This document shows, piece after piece, positions 11,699 to 22,212 of a stretch of 64,000 nt of DNA. This DNA is from Adiantum capillus-veneris. Lineage: Eukaryota; Streptophyta; Polypodiopsida; Polypodiales; Pteridaceae. The stretch is from assembly GCA_014529385.2 (NCBI GenBank), contig CM043958.1, positions 90,357,025 through 90,421,024 of the forward strand, in the 5' to 3' direction. The first letter of the stretch is position 1; each line of letters starts with the position of its first letter. The position numbers and the translations under genes are program-made. The notes under the pieces were generated by a model. That model was not told the DNA's origin. It made no database searches and saw only the letters and a list, made by a program, of their open reading frames with translations.

Positions 11699-13306
11699 TT
11701 ATGCACTGAAGTAGTCTTCGGGTTGACGACAGGCGAGGCGGTCTTTCAGTGCTTTCAGTGCCTTTTGGTATCTGATTTTGCGTTCTTTGTCTGGCACTTG
11801 CAAATATTGCATGGTGACTCTGTTTTTCAGCTCCACTGCTGAGTATCCTATAAATCTTGACGTCAGGTTTCTTATCAACGGTGCAAATATCTTCGTTCTC
11901 CAGGTGAAGAAGCCAGTGTAGAATGCCTCCTCAAAAGCGAGCATATTATGCGAGGGCAGGAACATGCATCTGGCATAAAATCCATAAAGAATTTCCTCTG
12001 AGGGTTAGCCACTTAGATCATAGCATAGGCCTTTGTTCCCTTCCAAGAATGAGAGCCAGGGGGCTCCTGTATGCTCAGGATCATTGAAAACCTGTATGCA
12101 AGTGAGTAGCATCCTGCAGATCTTATATAGCATTGCGCATGAGAGATCTGGCAGACTCTTGAAGAATGTCATGGCACCGGTTAGGGTTTTCACCATGTAT
12201 TCTTCTAATGCTTGGCCTTTCTCTGGAGCTAGCAACTTGGGAAAATTAATCCATGTTGGCCTTTTCTTCTACAGTGATTCATGTGCTTGCCATGTCCTTA
12301 CACGAGGTACAGGACAGAATGTCGGATCTTTCTATAGGGCCGCAAGTGCTCTTGTGAACAGAATCAAGTATCTTGGATTCTTGTTTAGCCAGCTTAACCT
12401 CCACTTTGGGTGGTCTTTATCTGCACCATCTTCTTGCATATCCTTGTATAATCTTTCCTTTACCTGTAAGAGTTCTACCTTGATGAGAGGGTATGGCAGG
12501 GATTGTTGGTGCCATTAAGCATTGATTTGATTGGGAGTGAGTTGAGTGACATTGACAGAGTGTAAAACTCTCAACTCCCAATCCATTGCAGCCTTCCACT
12601 GCTCATCTTTCTCTAAGGTGATCTTCTCTTTCAGTGCGTCCTCTTCAGCCTTTGACAGCTGGACCATTGGCACTGTATCTTCATTTGTGATTTGGACTTG
12701 AAAGTCTTCGTCACCACTCGGCTCTGGTGTAGACTGCGTCTCAAAGTCAGCAAATGAGACTGAGGAGATGTCCATTTGGGGTGTCTCTGAAGTACCTGCC
12801 TCTTCCTGTATATCTGGCTTTCCATCTCTGAGGAGTTGATTCATTCTTTTCAATTGTGCAATTTCCTTAAGGAGCTCCTCCTCTCTTTGGACCCGCATCA
12901 GTGCCAGGTCTCTGCATTGTGACTGCTTCAGCTTCAACTCTAGTTCTAAATCTCTGTTTTTCTTTGCAAGTGCTTTATACACTTCATTTGTTCCCTTGAT
13001 CGAGGCCACAGCTGGATTTTCTCTTATTTGCCACAAGAAAGTGGCATGATCATTGATTCTTTGTTCGGAATATTGAAGAGAAGCGTTAGTGACATCTAAC
13101 TGTACTTGAATTTTTTGGGCTGATAGAGAGGTGATAAGAAGTTCATTTGTCACTTCTGTCAGCTACTCATCTTTCACTTTGCATGCATCAGCTAATTTAG
13201 TAAGGATCATCCAACTCCTCCATTTCCTTCTGTTGGCTATCTGATGTCGTTCTGCTTCAATCTTTAGCTCTTGTACTTGCCTTTGGAGATCAGTGATAGT
13301 GGCCAT
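11699..13306 (-). pseudogene. Extra 3' ORF of the element, coiled-coil start, unknown
   Basis: One reading frame, with no frameshift, runs from an ATG at 13304-13306 (MATITDLQRQVQELKIEAER) to a stop at 11699-11701, about 535 codons. It is broken by five in-frame stops: TAG near 13161, TAA at 12515, two TAGs between 12340 and 12270, and TAA at about 12005. All could come from C-to-T change at CAG/CAA or similar codons. The first 150 residues are Leu/Glu/Lys-rich with heptad-like spacing. An acidic Ser/Thr region follows, then a Trp/aromatic-rich C-terminal half with a basic helix-like end. No zinc knuckle, protease, RT, integrase or clear membrane segment is visible. It has the sense orientation and sits between pol and the 3' LTR, the slot where some Athila elements carry an env-like ORF. 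I do not recognise its family. Confidence 0.6.
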
Positions 13307-14865
13307 GTAAGGTCTCTAACCCCGATCAAAAAGAGCACCATTGTATCTTGAAATGAATATATTGGAAAACGTTACTATTTTTAGCAGTTTTTCGAATTCT
13401 GTCAGTGCCATAATGTTTAGAATATTTTGAAGCTTCGAAATGTGAATTAAAATAATTTTTGTAAAAATTTTCCAAAATAGAAAGTTTTTGGTCACCCAAC
13501 CCGTCCAATTTTGACCGTCTCGAAAAACTGCACCTGTACCCCGAATTTGAAAAAATGCATTTTTCGGACTCCGAGGGCTGCTAAATATGGCAGGAACTCG
13601 GACCAATACGCCTTAGTTGGAGCTTAGTATAGCAATTTCCGGCATCAAATTCCGACTCGTATGACCCGTTTTAGCCTGAAACCAAATTTTCCAAAAATTG
13701 TCCGGGGAGGCATCGGGGCTCGAGGCTGTGTGGGAGCAGGTTCCAGGCCACTCCGAGCGAGCTTTAGCAGCTAGGGGGCGGCCTCTTGAATTTTGGGATT
13801 TGTAGGGAAGTTTCCATGCTAGAGAGTGGGTGTGACAGCCAGTTAAACTGACCAACTAGACACTTGGTGGGTAGGCAACTAGACTTGCCAATGCATTAAC
13901 TGAGTGCTCACCCAGTTGCTTATAGCAACCCAGATCGATTTTCAGCCTTGAGGAGCCTATTTAAAGGTGTGCTCACACACACACACACACATGCTCACAC
14001 ACACACCTACACACACACACACACACCTAGTACACACCTACACACACCTTGGGGAGGTGCTGTCGGCACACACACAGTTTTTGAAGGAGAAGCAAGGAGG
14101 GAGGTGCTGCCTAAATTCTCATCTTGAGGATTCATTGGATCAGAAAAATCAGAGGATTCTCAGTCCCTAATCACGGTAATTATGGTTTAATTACGGTTCT
14201 TCTTAATTCTCATCATTACTCTCCCATATTCTTCGTCTACTATGCCTACTTTCAGCTATAATTTCTTATAGCTGCTCTCTAAGTTTACATAGCTATACTC
14301 CATTACATAATCATCATTCAATTAGCTAAATTATGCAGCCATTCATCATCCTTAATCAAGGATTAATACATGATTAGGAAAGATTCTCTCTCTAGGCAGC
14401 ATAGTTAATAAATTGTCAACCAGTAATAGTGTAGATTTGATGAAATTCATTATTTTACCACTCAATAGTATTGTAATTAAATTAGACTCAATCTTCTCCC
14501 ACATTAAAATGTGATTAAGGCTGAAAATTAATCTGTCATTAGGCCATTAAGAAGAGAATTTTCTATCACACATGCCTGCGGTAATTCTACATCTTCAAAT
14601 TGCTCTAGGAAAATGATTGAGCTTGCTTACTTCATCTCTGTTGTAAATCAATTAGTAAAATTCTAAATTTCTTAATCATCTAAGCCAAGTGATTAACCTT
14701 AGAGCCAGTTCCCATAGGGTAAGTAAAGAATTACCCTTAAAATTGCTAGGTCTCGAAGGAAAAATCTAATCTCTTGCATAAGGATCCTAATCTGCCAATT
14801 GGTTTGTTATGATGCTCTTGGACTTTAGCTCTTTTTCAAGTTTATCATTTAAAGTAGTGAGTAAA
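13307..14865. other. Non-coding block inside the element, AC microsatellite
   Basis: No convincing gene. From about 13316 the sequence has the look of an untranslated or LTR region. On the plus strand a TGTGACAGCC at about 13830 and a TATTTAAAGG at about 13958 could be the start and TATA box of a foreign LTR, followed by AC-rich repeats at 13974-14050. The rest to 14800 is A/T-rich. The plus-strand orientation conflicts with the host element, so the block is probably an insertion. Confidence 0.35.
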
Positions 14866-15114
14866 ATGGCCCCGGTTAAGAGAACTCGCTTCGGTGGTGC
14901 CCACGACCGCGAGGCGGGAACGAGCAATGTGAACGGAAAGGGAAAAGCTCCCATGATGAACAAATACCGGCCATCTCACGGGCCATCGACAAATAAATGG
15001 AAGAGGTAGGTCATAATTTCATTCAAGTTGTTTAATTTAACATTGCACACGTTTTGTTAGGAATGAACATATCCCCAAAAATGTTGGAGAAATCCGACGG
15101 AAATCTCGGCATTA
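14866..15114 (+). CDS. Candidate small basic protein, two exons
   Basis: An ATG at 14866 opens a frame that is clearly more G/C-rich than its surroundings and starts MAPVKRTRFGGAHDREAG. It reaches an AG|GTAGGT donor-like site at 15005/15006. A TTTTGTTAG acceptor at about 15059-15060 would rejoin the frame and give about 64 residues, very rich in Lys and Arg, ending at a TAA at about 15112-15114. It lies in plus-strand foreign sequence inside the minus-strand retroelement. It could be the start of a gag or a captured exon. I recognise no family. Confidence 0.3.
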
Positions 15115-15300
15115 AATTCATTTGTACATTAAAGTCTAAAGTAGGAAAGAAATGATTGATGGGTATGTTGTTTGCAATAGGAAAGAATGTCTGCTAGGAA
15201 AAATTTAGCTCGACATGTTCATTCCATTTCCAATGTTGAATCAGTCCTGACCCCCCCTACTGATCACAGGGGGCAGAGTTCCTCCTTAAGGGCTCTTGAA

Positions 15301-15416
15301 TCCACGACTTGCTTTTTATGTGGTGGATACCCATGACTTGCTTTCTATGCGGTGAGAACCCACGTCTTGCTTTCTATGTGGTGGGAGTGTCCATGTCGTG
15401 CTTTCTATGCGATGGA
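15301..15416. repeat. Four tandem ~29-bp hairpin-forming units
   Basis: The core ACTTGCTTTCTATG recurs four times, starting at 15301, 15330, 15359 and 15390 (spacing 29, 29, 31). Each unit is flanked by a 5-base arm and its complement 22 bases on: TCCAC/GTGGA, CCCAT/GTGAG (one mismatch, one wobble), CCCAC/GTGGG and TCCAT/ATGGA. The arms change together between units. It is not a CRISPR array, since there are no unique spacers. Confidence 0.8.
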
Positions 15417-15667
15417 CATACCTAGTTGTATGGGCAGCTAGACGACAACGGGAGGAGTAAACTCTCGCTGGAGGGGGGATGTTGTACCTCCAGAACATTG
15501 GAATTTTAATGAATAAATTTGAGTAGAATTTTTACTAGAATACTGTCTTGGTGCCGTTTGCAATACTGATTGAAGGGCTATCTTAACGAACAATGTGATT
15601 CGGAATCTAGTCAAGGAATCTTTATGTTGAACAACCATTGTGGTAGTAATTAGGACACACAAGGAAG

Positions 15668-16103
15668 TGTGAGTGTGGGGGTGGAAAGTGGGGGCTTGGC
15701 TCAGGTTGCCAATGCCTATGAGAAGGGTGGTCCCGATTGGTCAGGAACTCTCTGTCCCCATAGTGTTTAAATCGATACTAGTAATACTCATTGCCCCTAG
15801 AGCGGCGAAGTCTCAAGTGTACGTGCCTCTGAAACATGGGAAAAAAGGCACTCGAGGTTTCTCTCCTCTTGGAAGGTGGGTCTTAGGATCGCTAGATAGT
15901 TTAAGTACGCTTCCCCTGCGAGGTGGAGCTAGATCTCTTGCTAGTAGGGTCCAACTCGATTCACTTTGTGATGAGAGATCGTCCGCTAGTTGAACCTTGA
16001 ACCACTTTGTTTGCTTCCATTATAGATCTAGTGGCCACCAGGTTCACCATCAGATCCGCCATTTGATGAGGCGGGGTGGGGACCTCACACCTGGTATCAG
16101 AGC
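15668..16103 (+). mobile_element. Foreign plus-strand LTR with tRNA-Met PBS
   Basis: A segment starting TGTGAG (15668) and ending CTCACA (16089) has matching inverted ends. Two bases later comes TGGTATCAGAGC (16092-16103), complementary to the 3' end of initiator tRNA-Met and used by many plant LTR elements. Its orientation is opposite to the surrounding element. No partner LTR was found before the minus-strand pol resumes near 16706, so only a fragment seems present. The true LTR start could be further left. Confidence 0.55.
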
Positions 16104-16298
16104 CTAGATTAGGCTGAGAAATAAAGTCGTATTGTTTGAACATTTAAAAGGAACTGAAAGTATATAGGTAGCTGATCCAAATTCCTTGCATTGGTGTTGC
16201 AGGAAGACCTCGTGCTAGAATATCGAAAGTTCCAAGTGTTTGAGCTTATTTATGAGAAATCTCGACGATCCCCAGTTTACCAATTCAAGTGAGATTTC

Positions 16299-16706
16299 AT
16301 GGAGATACTGATGAAGGCTCATACGCCACACTCCACTCGCATCGATAGAGGATGGGGACTTGATTGGACACTTGCAAGAGGGGTTTACTACATCAACGCT
16401 CGGAAACTAGGATGCCTGGCTACCGATTTGAAGAAGATACGTTGGGGAGAAGAGTTTAGGATAGTGGAGTTATTCTACCTACTGCCTACCCGATTGGACC
16501 TGACTATCTCACGCGACTCCAATCAAACCATCAACGACTGGCTCCTAGAAAAGGTCACCGAGGTGATCCCAGCGAACAGAGTCAGAACTTTTGGAGTACC
16601 AAAAGAGGAATCTCGGCTCGATATCTTAGTTTATTATCCACTCAAGGATGAGTACAGGAACTACTTCGCGAACAAAGTAGTGCATCATGTGAACGCTAGT
16701 AATTGA
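16299..16706 (+). CDS. Unknown 135-residue ORF after the foreign PBS
   Basis: The ATG at 16299 opens 135 codons to a TGA at 16704-16706. It lies about 200 bases after the plus-strand PBS, the usual place for the start of gag. The sequence is well mixed (for example NDWLLEKVTEVIPANRVRTF) rather than low-complexity, which argues for real coding origin. I recognise no domain. Its right edge coincides with the break in the minus-strand pol frame (the pol frame reads out at 16685), so the insertion boundary is probably at about 16685-16710. Confidence 0.35.
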   Translation: MEILMKAHTPHSTRIDRGWGLDWTLARGVYYINARKLGCLATDLKKIRWGEEFRIVELFYLLPTRLDLTISRDSNQTINDWLLEKVTEVIPANRVRTFGVPKEESRLDILVYYPLKDEYRNYFANKVVHHVNASN

Positions 16707-17416
16707 TACATAGCCGATTGCTCGATTACATCAACTGTGATAGGAAGTGGTGAATCCACTTGAGCTATTGTCATCAATGACACAATTTTTTTAGACCATC
16801 TAGGTATCATTTCCACGGAGAACAAATAGGCATCTGGTAGATCATCATCTACCCCTTTAGGTGATTCCCCTGAAACAATCCTGGACAAATGATCTGCTCT
16901 TTGATGTGTAGTGCCTTTTTTTACAACCACAGTGAAATCAAATTCAAGAAGAATGATGAACCATCTCACTATTCTCCCTGTGCTGCATGGTTTGTTGACC
17001 AAATATAACAAGGCTTAGTGGTCTATAAAGAACACAAACTTGTTGGCTAATAGGTAATGCCTATAATTTTTAACGGCATAGATCATTCCTAATCCTTCTC
17101 TTTCAGTGGTGGTGTAATTCTTTTCTGCCATATTCAATTGTCGGCTAGCATAAGAAATAGGAAAGTCAATTTTTCCATCTTCTGGTTGAGCTAGTATACA
17201 ACCAATAGCAAAGTTTGAAGCATCTACATGTACGTGGAATACCTTATCCCAATCGGGTGCTTTCAATATTGGAGCTGAGGTGAAAGCTTGCTTAAGCTTC
17301 ATGAAGGATTCTTCGCATGCCTCGGTCCATTCAAAGTGTGTAATCAAGCTATACATGGGTTTTGCAATTATAGCATACATGTAGATGAACCGTCGGTAAT
17401 ATCCACAATGTCCCAT
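16685..17416 (-). pseudogene. Element pol: RNase H region
   Basis: This continues the RT frame. It begins with the connection motif GHCGYYRRFI (17416) and continues through the RT-RNase H tether to HVHVDASNFAIGCILAQP, whose DAS is the usual first RNase H motif. YASRQLNMAEKNYTTTEREGLGMIYAVK carries the catalytic Glu region (shown here only as a family pattern; the words span about 17140-17060). A TAG at 17013-17015 (TGG or CAG type change) breaks the frame. It then runs on to the typical HQRADHLSRI tail at about 16890 and stops at 16685. The integrase that should follow is missing. Confidence 0.85.
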
Positions 17417-17422
17417 GAAGGC

Positions 17423-18540
17423 TTATACCCCTTTGACAGTTGGTGGTCTAGGCAAATCAGTAATGACATGAATCTTTTCAATATCGGTAGCTATGCTATT
17501 TTTAGACACTATATGTCCAAGGGATTTTCCTTGTCTTCCCATGAATGTGTACTTTTCAAGGTTTAAGTAAATCCTGTAAAGTCTACATTTCTCGAATACC
17601 TTTTTGAGGTGTTCAAAATGATCAGCTTGGATTGACGAATGTACGCATAAATCATCCATGTATACTTCCAAGAATTTCCGAAGATACTCTTTGAAAGCAT
17701 GGCTCATCAATCTCTGAAATGTGGCTGGAGCATTAGTTAACCCAAACGGCATAACCGATAGGCAAATATATCCCATTCTGTTGCAAAAGCAGTCTTATGC
17801 TAATCTTTGGGGTCAACCAAAAGTTGATTGTATCCCGAAAATCCATCTAGGAAGCTGTAAGCTTCTTTTCCTGCCACTCTTTCTAAAACATGCTCAGTTA
17901 TCGGAAGAGGAAAGTTGTCTCTAATGGTAGTTGCATTCACTTTTTTGAGATTAACGCACACTCGTAATTTCTCATTTTTCTTAGATACTACCACAATTGG
18001 AGACACCCAATCAGTGTGTTCAATTTCGTAAATGAATTCGGCTTCCTTCAGTTTTTCAATCTCTTCTTTGATCTTCCTGGCAAATGTTTCGTTATAAGTG
18101 TATGGTCTCTGTCTACTCGGTTTCGCATCATCTCTCATGGGTATAGTATATTGACAGATTTCTGGATCAACACCCTTGAGATCCTTGTAAGACCAAGCAA
18201 AGATATCCCCATATTTTTTTAACAAGTTCAGCAAAAGCGTTTCTTCTTCTTCTGTTAGGTCATTTGCAATGTAAGCCGGTCGAGGCTCTTCTCCTGGTTC
18301 AGCCAAGTCTACCCTTTTAGCGTTTTCAGGTCCTTCATAAGACTCACCTTGTTTCCGTAGTTCCCTAACAGGTTGTTCAATTATGATTTTCCGATCTTGG
18401 AGAGTATACTTTTTGTAGTGGGATGGAACATGCATTACATCCTTACCATCCTCTTTCGTGGTTTCCATTTCAGTGGTGTATATCTCCTTTAGAGCTTTTT
18501 TCAACTCTTGATATTTCCTTTTCCGCTCGACTCTGGTCAT
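17423..18540 (-). pseudogene. Element pol: reverse transcriptase
   Basis: The 5' part (18540-17800) carries FAWSYKDLKGVDPEI, then WVSPIVVVSKKN, RVCVNLKKVNATT, FPLPITEHVLERVAG and FLDGFSGYNQ, the early RT blocks. After a short frameshifted gap, 17776-17423 carries MPFGLTNAPATFQRLM and the catalytic VYMDDLCVHS, then the thumb region with LGHIVS. The Asp pair of the active site is intact, but a frameshift near 17790 and a stop at about 17423 (before GHCGYYRRF) disable it. The order and words match Athila/Tat-type Ty3 RT. Confidence 0.9.
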
Positions 18541-19163
18541 GAGTGGTTGTTTATCCTGATGCTCTTCGTGAGTACCCTTCCTTGTTTTTCTCGATGTCTG
18601 AGAAATTTTTGAGTTTTTGGTTGAAGGATATCTGCCAGTTATTTTGTCCTTGACACAATCACTAGCATCTATCTATATCAGGAATTGTGTTTTACCGGAG
18701 ACTGATGGCATAGGTCGTGCCTTCACAATTTTAGTGTCTCTCTTTCTTCTATACCATTTTTGTCTTCTTGATTTCTGGTTTGGAAAGACAAAAAACTTTT
18801 CCTCCCCTCCCTTTAAGAGTAATTGAGCTCTCGTATGTTCTTTTTCTGATCCCAAATCTTCTAAGGTAGTTGAGCATCATCTAACTCATCAGTTGCGTCG
18901 TAATAGAGGTCAAAAAAGACTTGTTGATCTTTCACCAAGTCCTTTGTTTCCTCATCCTTGTTTTCAATGTTAAGGACTGACATCATTTGCATGGGAATTA
19001 TGTCGTAGCCATCCTCATTGCGAAATTGAGTAGGCATAGACGTATTCACATATACATTTATTATCACTAAGATTTGAGTCCACTCGAATGGTTCGAATAA
19101 ATGTTTTGGAAAGGGTTCAGGTATGTAGTCTTCGTCTGTATAGTCCCTTTCTAGGATACATTC
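18541..19163 (-). pseudogene. Element pol: protease-RT linker, broken
   Basis: Acidic coding remnants continue here, including an open segment at 18861-19067 with DELDDAQLP at its end. A Lys/Arg-rich piece lies at 18673-18855. There is no recognisable domain. Its position between protease and RT makes it part of the polyprotein linker. Confidence 0.5.
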
Positions 19164-19886
19164 CTATCGTCTCAAGCTTCCATTTTCTGAAGCTCCGCAC
19201 ATCAAAATAGGAATGTCTTTGTTTAACCAAGATGGGAGTTTAGTTTCAACCGAAGAGACTGAATCAAACTCTTGGATGGGTGTTTTCAAGACATCTCTAT
19301 AGGTGTGGTCTTTTAGATTGACCCTTGTTATAGATCCCACCTGCTTCAAGTACATATAGTCGTTTGCCCAATCTTGGATAAGCTGTACCTGTCGCATGAA
19401 AGGTCTTCCCAATATGATTTCATATTTTCCAAAGTCTACTATGGCAAAAGTGTGCTGATATTCAATTCCACAAGAGTTGACTATCACTTTTTCTAGTATC
19501 CCTAGTGGTCTTTCAATGTGTCCGTCAGCCAACAGTAATTTCATTCGCGTTTGTCTAATGGTTAGCTGTCCCCAGGATTCCCATACTGCTTTAGTGGCTA
19601 TGGCTATGCCAACTCCACTATCCAGTATTGCCATGGTTTCAATGTCATTATATTTCACTGGGAGGGTAATGTTTCCTTCTTCCCCTTCATAATATTCTCC
19701 GACCTTGTTCATAGGAACTGATAGAATCTCTTTGTTTTCCGTTTCATTTTTTGAGTTTCCCATATTCTTAGAGATTAACCCCGTTATACCCACCTTCTCT
19801 AGGGTTTTTTGTAAATTATTCCATAAGTATGGCCTGAGTTTCAATAGTTCTCCCAGAGTAAGAGTGCATTGGATAGGTGTAGACAT
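19164..19886 (-). pseudogene. Element pol: aspartic protease
   Basis: 240 codons. LPVKYNDIETMAILDSGVGI contains the retropepsin-type active site as DSG. KIEIILGRPF-type sequence downstream (here YEIILGRPFMRQ, about 19410-19375) is the usual second block before the flap. The frame starts MSTPIQCTLTLGELL by an ATG in context, but it was probably part of a longer gag-pol frame. The product would cleave the polyprotein inside the virus-like particle. Confidence 0.8.
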
Positions 19887-20342
19887 GATTGAATGAATGT
19901 TGTCTACTTCTAGGGTCTGTTTGGCTCTTGTTACTTGAGTGGTCTTTCAAATGATAGACTCATCTTCGTTATCTCCCAAGTAAGAAGGTAATGTTTTTAA
20001 TGTCATTGGTTTAGATATCCCTGAAGCCTCTGATCCTCAATCCCCATACAAGGATTGTAAATTCATGTTCGTATCAGATGGTAGGTTATCCAATCAGACT
20101 TCCTCTATAGGAGCTGACTTTAGAGTTAGGCTCCCATCATTGATCTCTCTTACCTTTTTCCATAAGTGTCGTGGCCAATCTTCCTCTACGAATGGAATTC
20201 CGTCTAAGGCATCTTTGTTGTCCGGCACTATAAGCTCTGGTTCATTTGTTTCAAGGTGGGGTTCTCTCACCACATCGGATTTTGCTTTCGTTCCTTCTAC
20301 CGCAAGCTCTTTCGGTTTTGCAATACTTTCAAGCTTGGGTTT
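19887..20342 (-). other. Broken gag-protease junction
   Basis: Short interrupted open pieces on the element strand link the nucleocapsid-like segment to the protease. No domain is seen. Confidence 0.4.
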
Positions 20343-21272
20343 CTATTTATCCAGCATTTCCTGCGTGATTCTTATCAAATTTTGATAAGCTTCCAGCTTA
20401 GCTGCTTCCATGTCTAGAGATGGATAGTTTTCCCATTTGTTTTCCATGTTTTGGCCTGCTTGGTAGGCTTCCAAGGCGGCATTGATAGGCTCAAAAATTT
20501 TATCAACCAAAATGGATCCTCCAGATTTCACGGTTGTTTCCTTGAATTCACTGCCAGTTTCTTTCAACTTGTCTTGGGCTAGAATTTTTGCTTTCTCTTC
20601 GTTTTCAACCCGTTGTTTTTGTTTTCTCATCTCATATCTTTTGCTTCTGCTCCTTTTGATTCTTTGAGAAGAAACTTTCGTGTTCTCCGAACCATCAAAG
20701 GAATTGTGTTTCTTTTTCTTTGCATGGGCTCTAGTGATTACCTTGATTGGAACAATCGGTTTGCTCTCTGATGAGCTACTAGTCATCACTTGGACTACGT
20801 TGACTACAGTTTTTCCATTGTTCAAAGGATTCTTAGGACAATCTTCCGGAAAGTTTCCTCCCTTTTTGCAACATTGTATGCAATAGGCTTCAATTGGTTT
20901 GAGATTTTTGTCAGGCTCTGGACATTCATTCTTCCAATGGTCATCAGCATCAGAGTTATGACAGTTTCCTGTTCTGGGCTTCATCATTGGTCTTCTCATC
21001 GGAGGTCTGATACCTTGATTAGCTACATAATACATTGGTGCGAGCTCTGGTGGAGCATAAGTCATGGTTTCCTCCATTAGTAGTGGGTGTGGACTATACC
21101 AATCTCCCTCTATCATTATTGTAGATGGACTAAACTCTGCATAGGGTGTAACAGGCACTAGTGCTTGCTCATCTATGACTCCTTCTGAGTGCATGTACTT
21201 TACAGGCACCGCATTATGTCCTAGATAAGGAGGTTGTTGTCCCAACACAGGTTGACGTCTCTCCATACCCAT
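20343..21272 (-). pseudogene. Element gag C-terminus with degenerate zinc knuckles
   Basis: 309 codons. Residues about 100-145 hold two damaged zinc knuckles. The first, CHNSDADDHWKNEC, has Ser for the second Cys of CX2CX4HX4C. The second, CIQCCKKGGNFPEDC, lacks the His and has one extra residue. A long Lys/Arg/Glu-rich region follows (KKKKHNSFDG..., KRSRSKRYEMRKQKQR) and then a helical Glu/Lys tail. The order matches the nucleocapsid end of gag. Confidence 0.7.
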
Positions 21273-21334
21273 TGGTGGTCTTTGGACTTAAGCCATATTA
21301 GGCTGATATCTGTACATGGGTTGTCCCTGGGGCC

Positions 21335-22185
21335 TCATGGGCATGTACGGAACATTCCCGTCATACTTTGGTCTGAAGTAGCACTTGTGGTCTCGTGATT
21401 GGTCCATTTATCCTCGATTGCACACCATTTTTGTGGCCTAATTGGTTGTCCATGTGGGGTTATCCCCTGTCCTGGTCCTCTCATAGGTGCTTTTTGCATA
21501 TTGTTCATCATGTCATTCATCCTTTTTAGCATATCTTCTATGGTTGAGAGTGGTGCCGTAGCAGCCGTTCCCACTTGTGTTGGTTTTGTGGATGTTGCCT
21601 TCTCGCTTTGGTTATCCTAAGGGACATTCTCTTTATTGAAGATCTCACAGTTGTCTCCTAGGTCAATAGCATCAGACACACATGCCTCTAAGGTTGTATG
21701 CTTTTTACTATAGAGTATAGCATGAAGTTCTTTGTTTAGCAATCCCTCCAGAAACAATGATACAAGTTGCTCTTCTGCAGGTATCTCCATCTCTGGGCAT
21801 CTGGCAATGTATTGCTTCATTCGAGTTGCACAATCCCTAACAGACTCACCATGTTTCTGTTTAAAGCTGTAGATTTGAGCTACCGTATTATGTTTAATCC
21901 CCATTTTGGAACAAGCAGCTACAAATCCTTGAGCTAATGTATTCAAATCCATGATTGACCTTGGTGGAATGTTTTGGAACCATGTCAAAGCTTTTACTTG
22001 TAATGTCATTCCAAACTCCTCGAATTGAGTATGGAAATTGAATATACGCTCTGCTCTTAGCACTTGCTTAAAGCTTGCTAAGTGGTCATATGGATCCATT
22101 AATCCACTGTATTTTCTAACCCATTTTTGAAAATCAGCTGGTCTGACACGTCTATTTGGTTCAACTCCAGGTCTTCTGGGAATTG
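21335..22185 (-). pseudogene. Element gag: capsid-like domain
   Basis: The frame includes RRVRPADFQKWVRKYSG before the ATG at 22099, then MDPYDHLASFKQVLR. ALTWFQNIPPRSIMDLNTLA and YSFKQKHGESVRDCATRMKQ follow, which is the retrotransposon gag (PF03732-type) pattern. A TAG at about 21617 interrupts it, but the same frame continues to 21335 with a short Met-rich helix (MLKRMNDMMNNMQ). It assembles the particle in intact relatives. The frame differs from that of the upstream piece at 22213, so a frameshift lies between. Confidence 0.85.
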
Positions 22186-22212
22186 GTCATGTTCCTAGTC
22201 CTTCAAACCAGT

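Noticed and set aside
15301-15416. Possible CRISPR-like array
   Set aside because: Units are directly tandem with no unique spacers, and the context is a plant genome.
16092-16103. tRNA gene suggested by TGGTATCAGAGC
   Set aside because: It is only the 3'-end complement used as a primer site (also at 39840, 40559 and 51480); no tRNA body is present.
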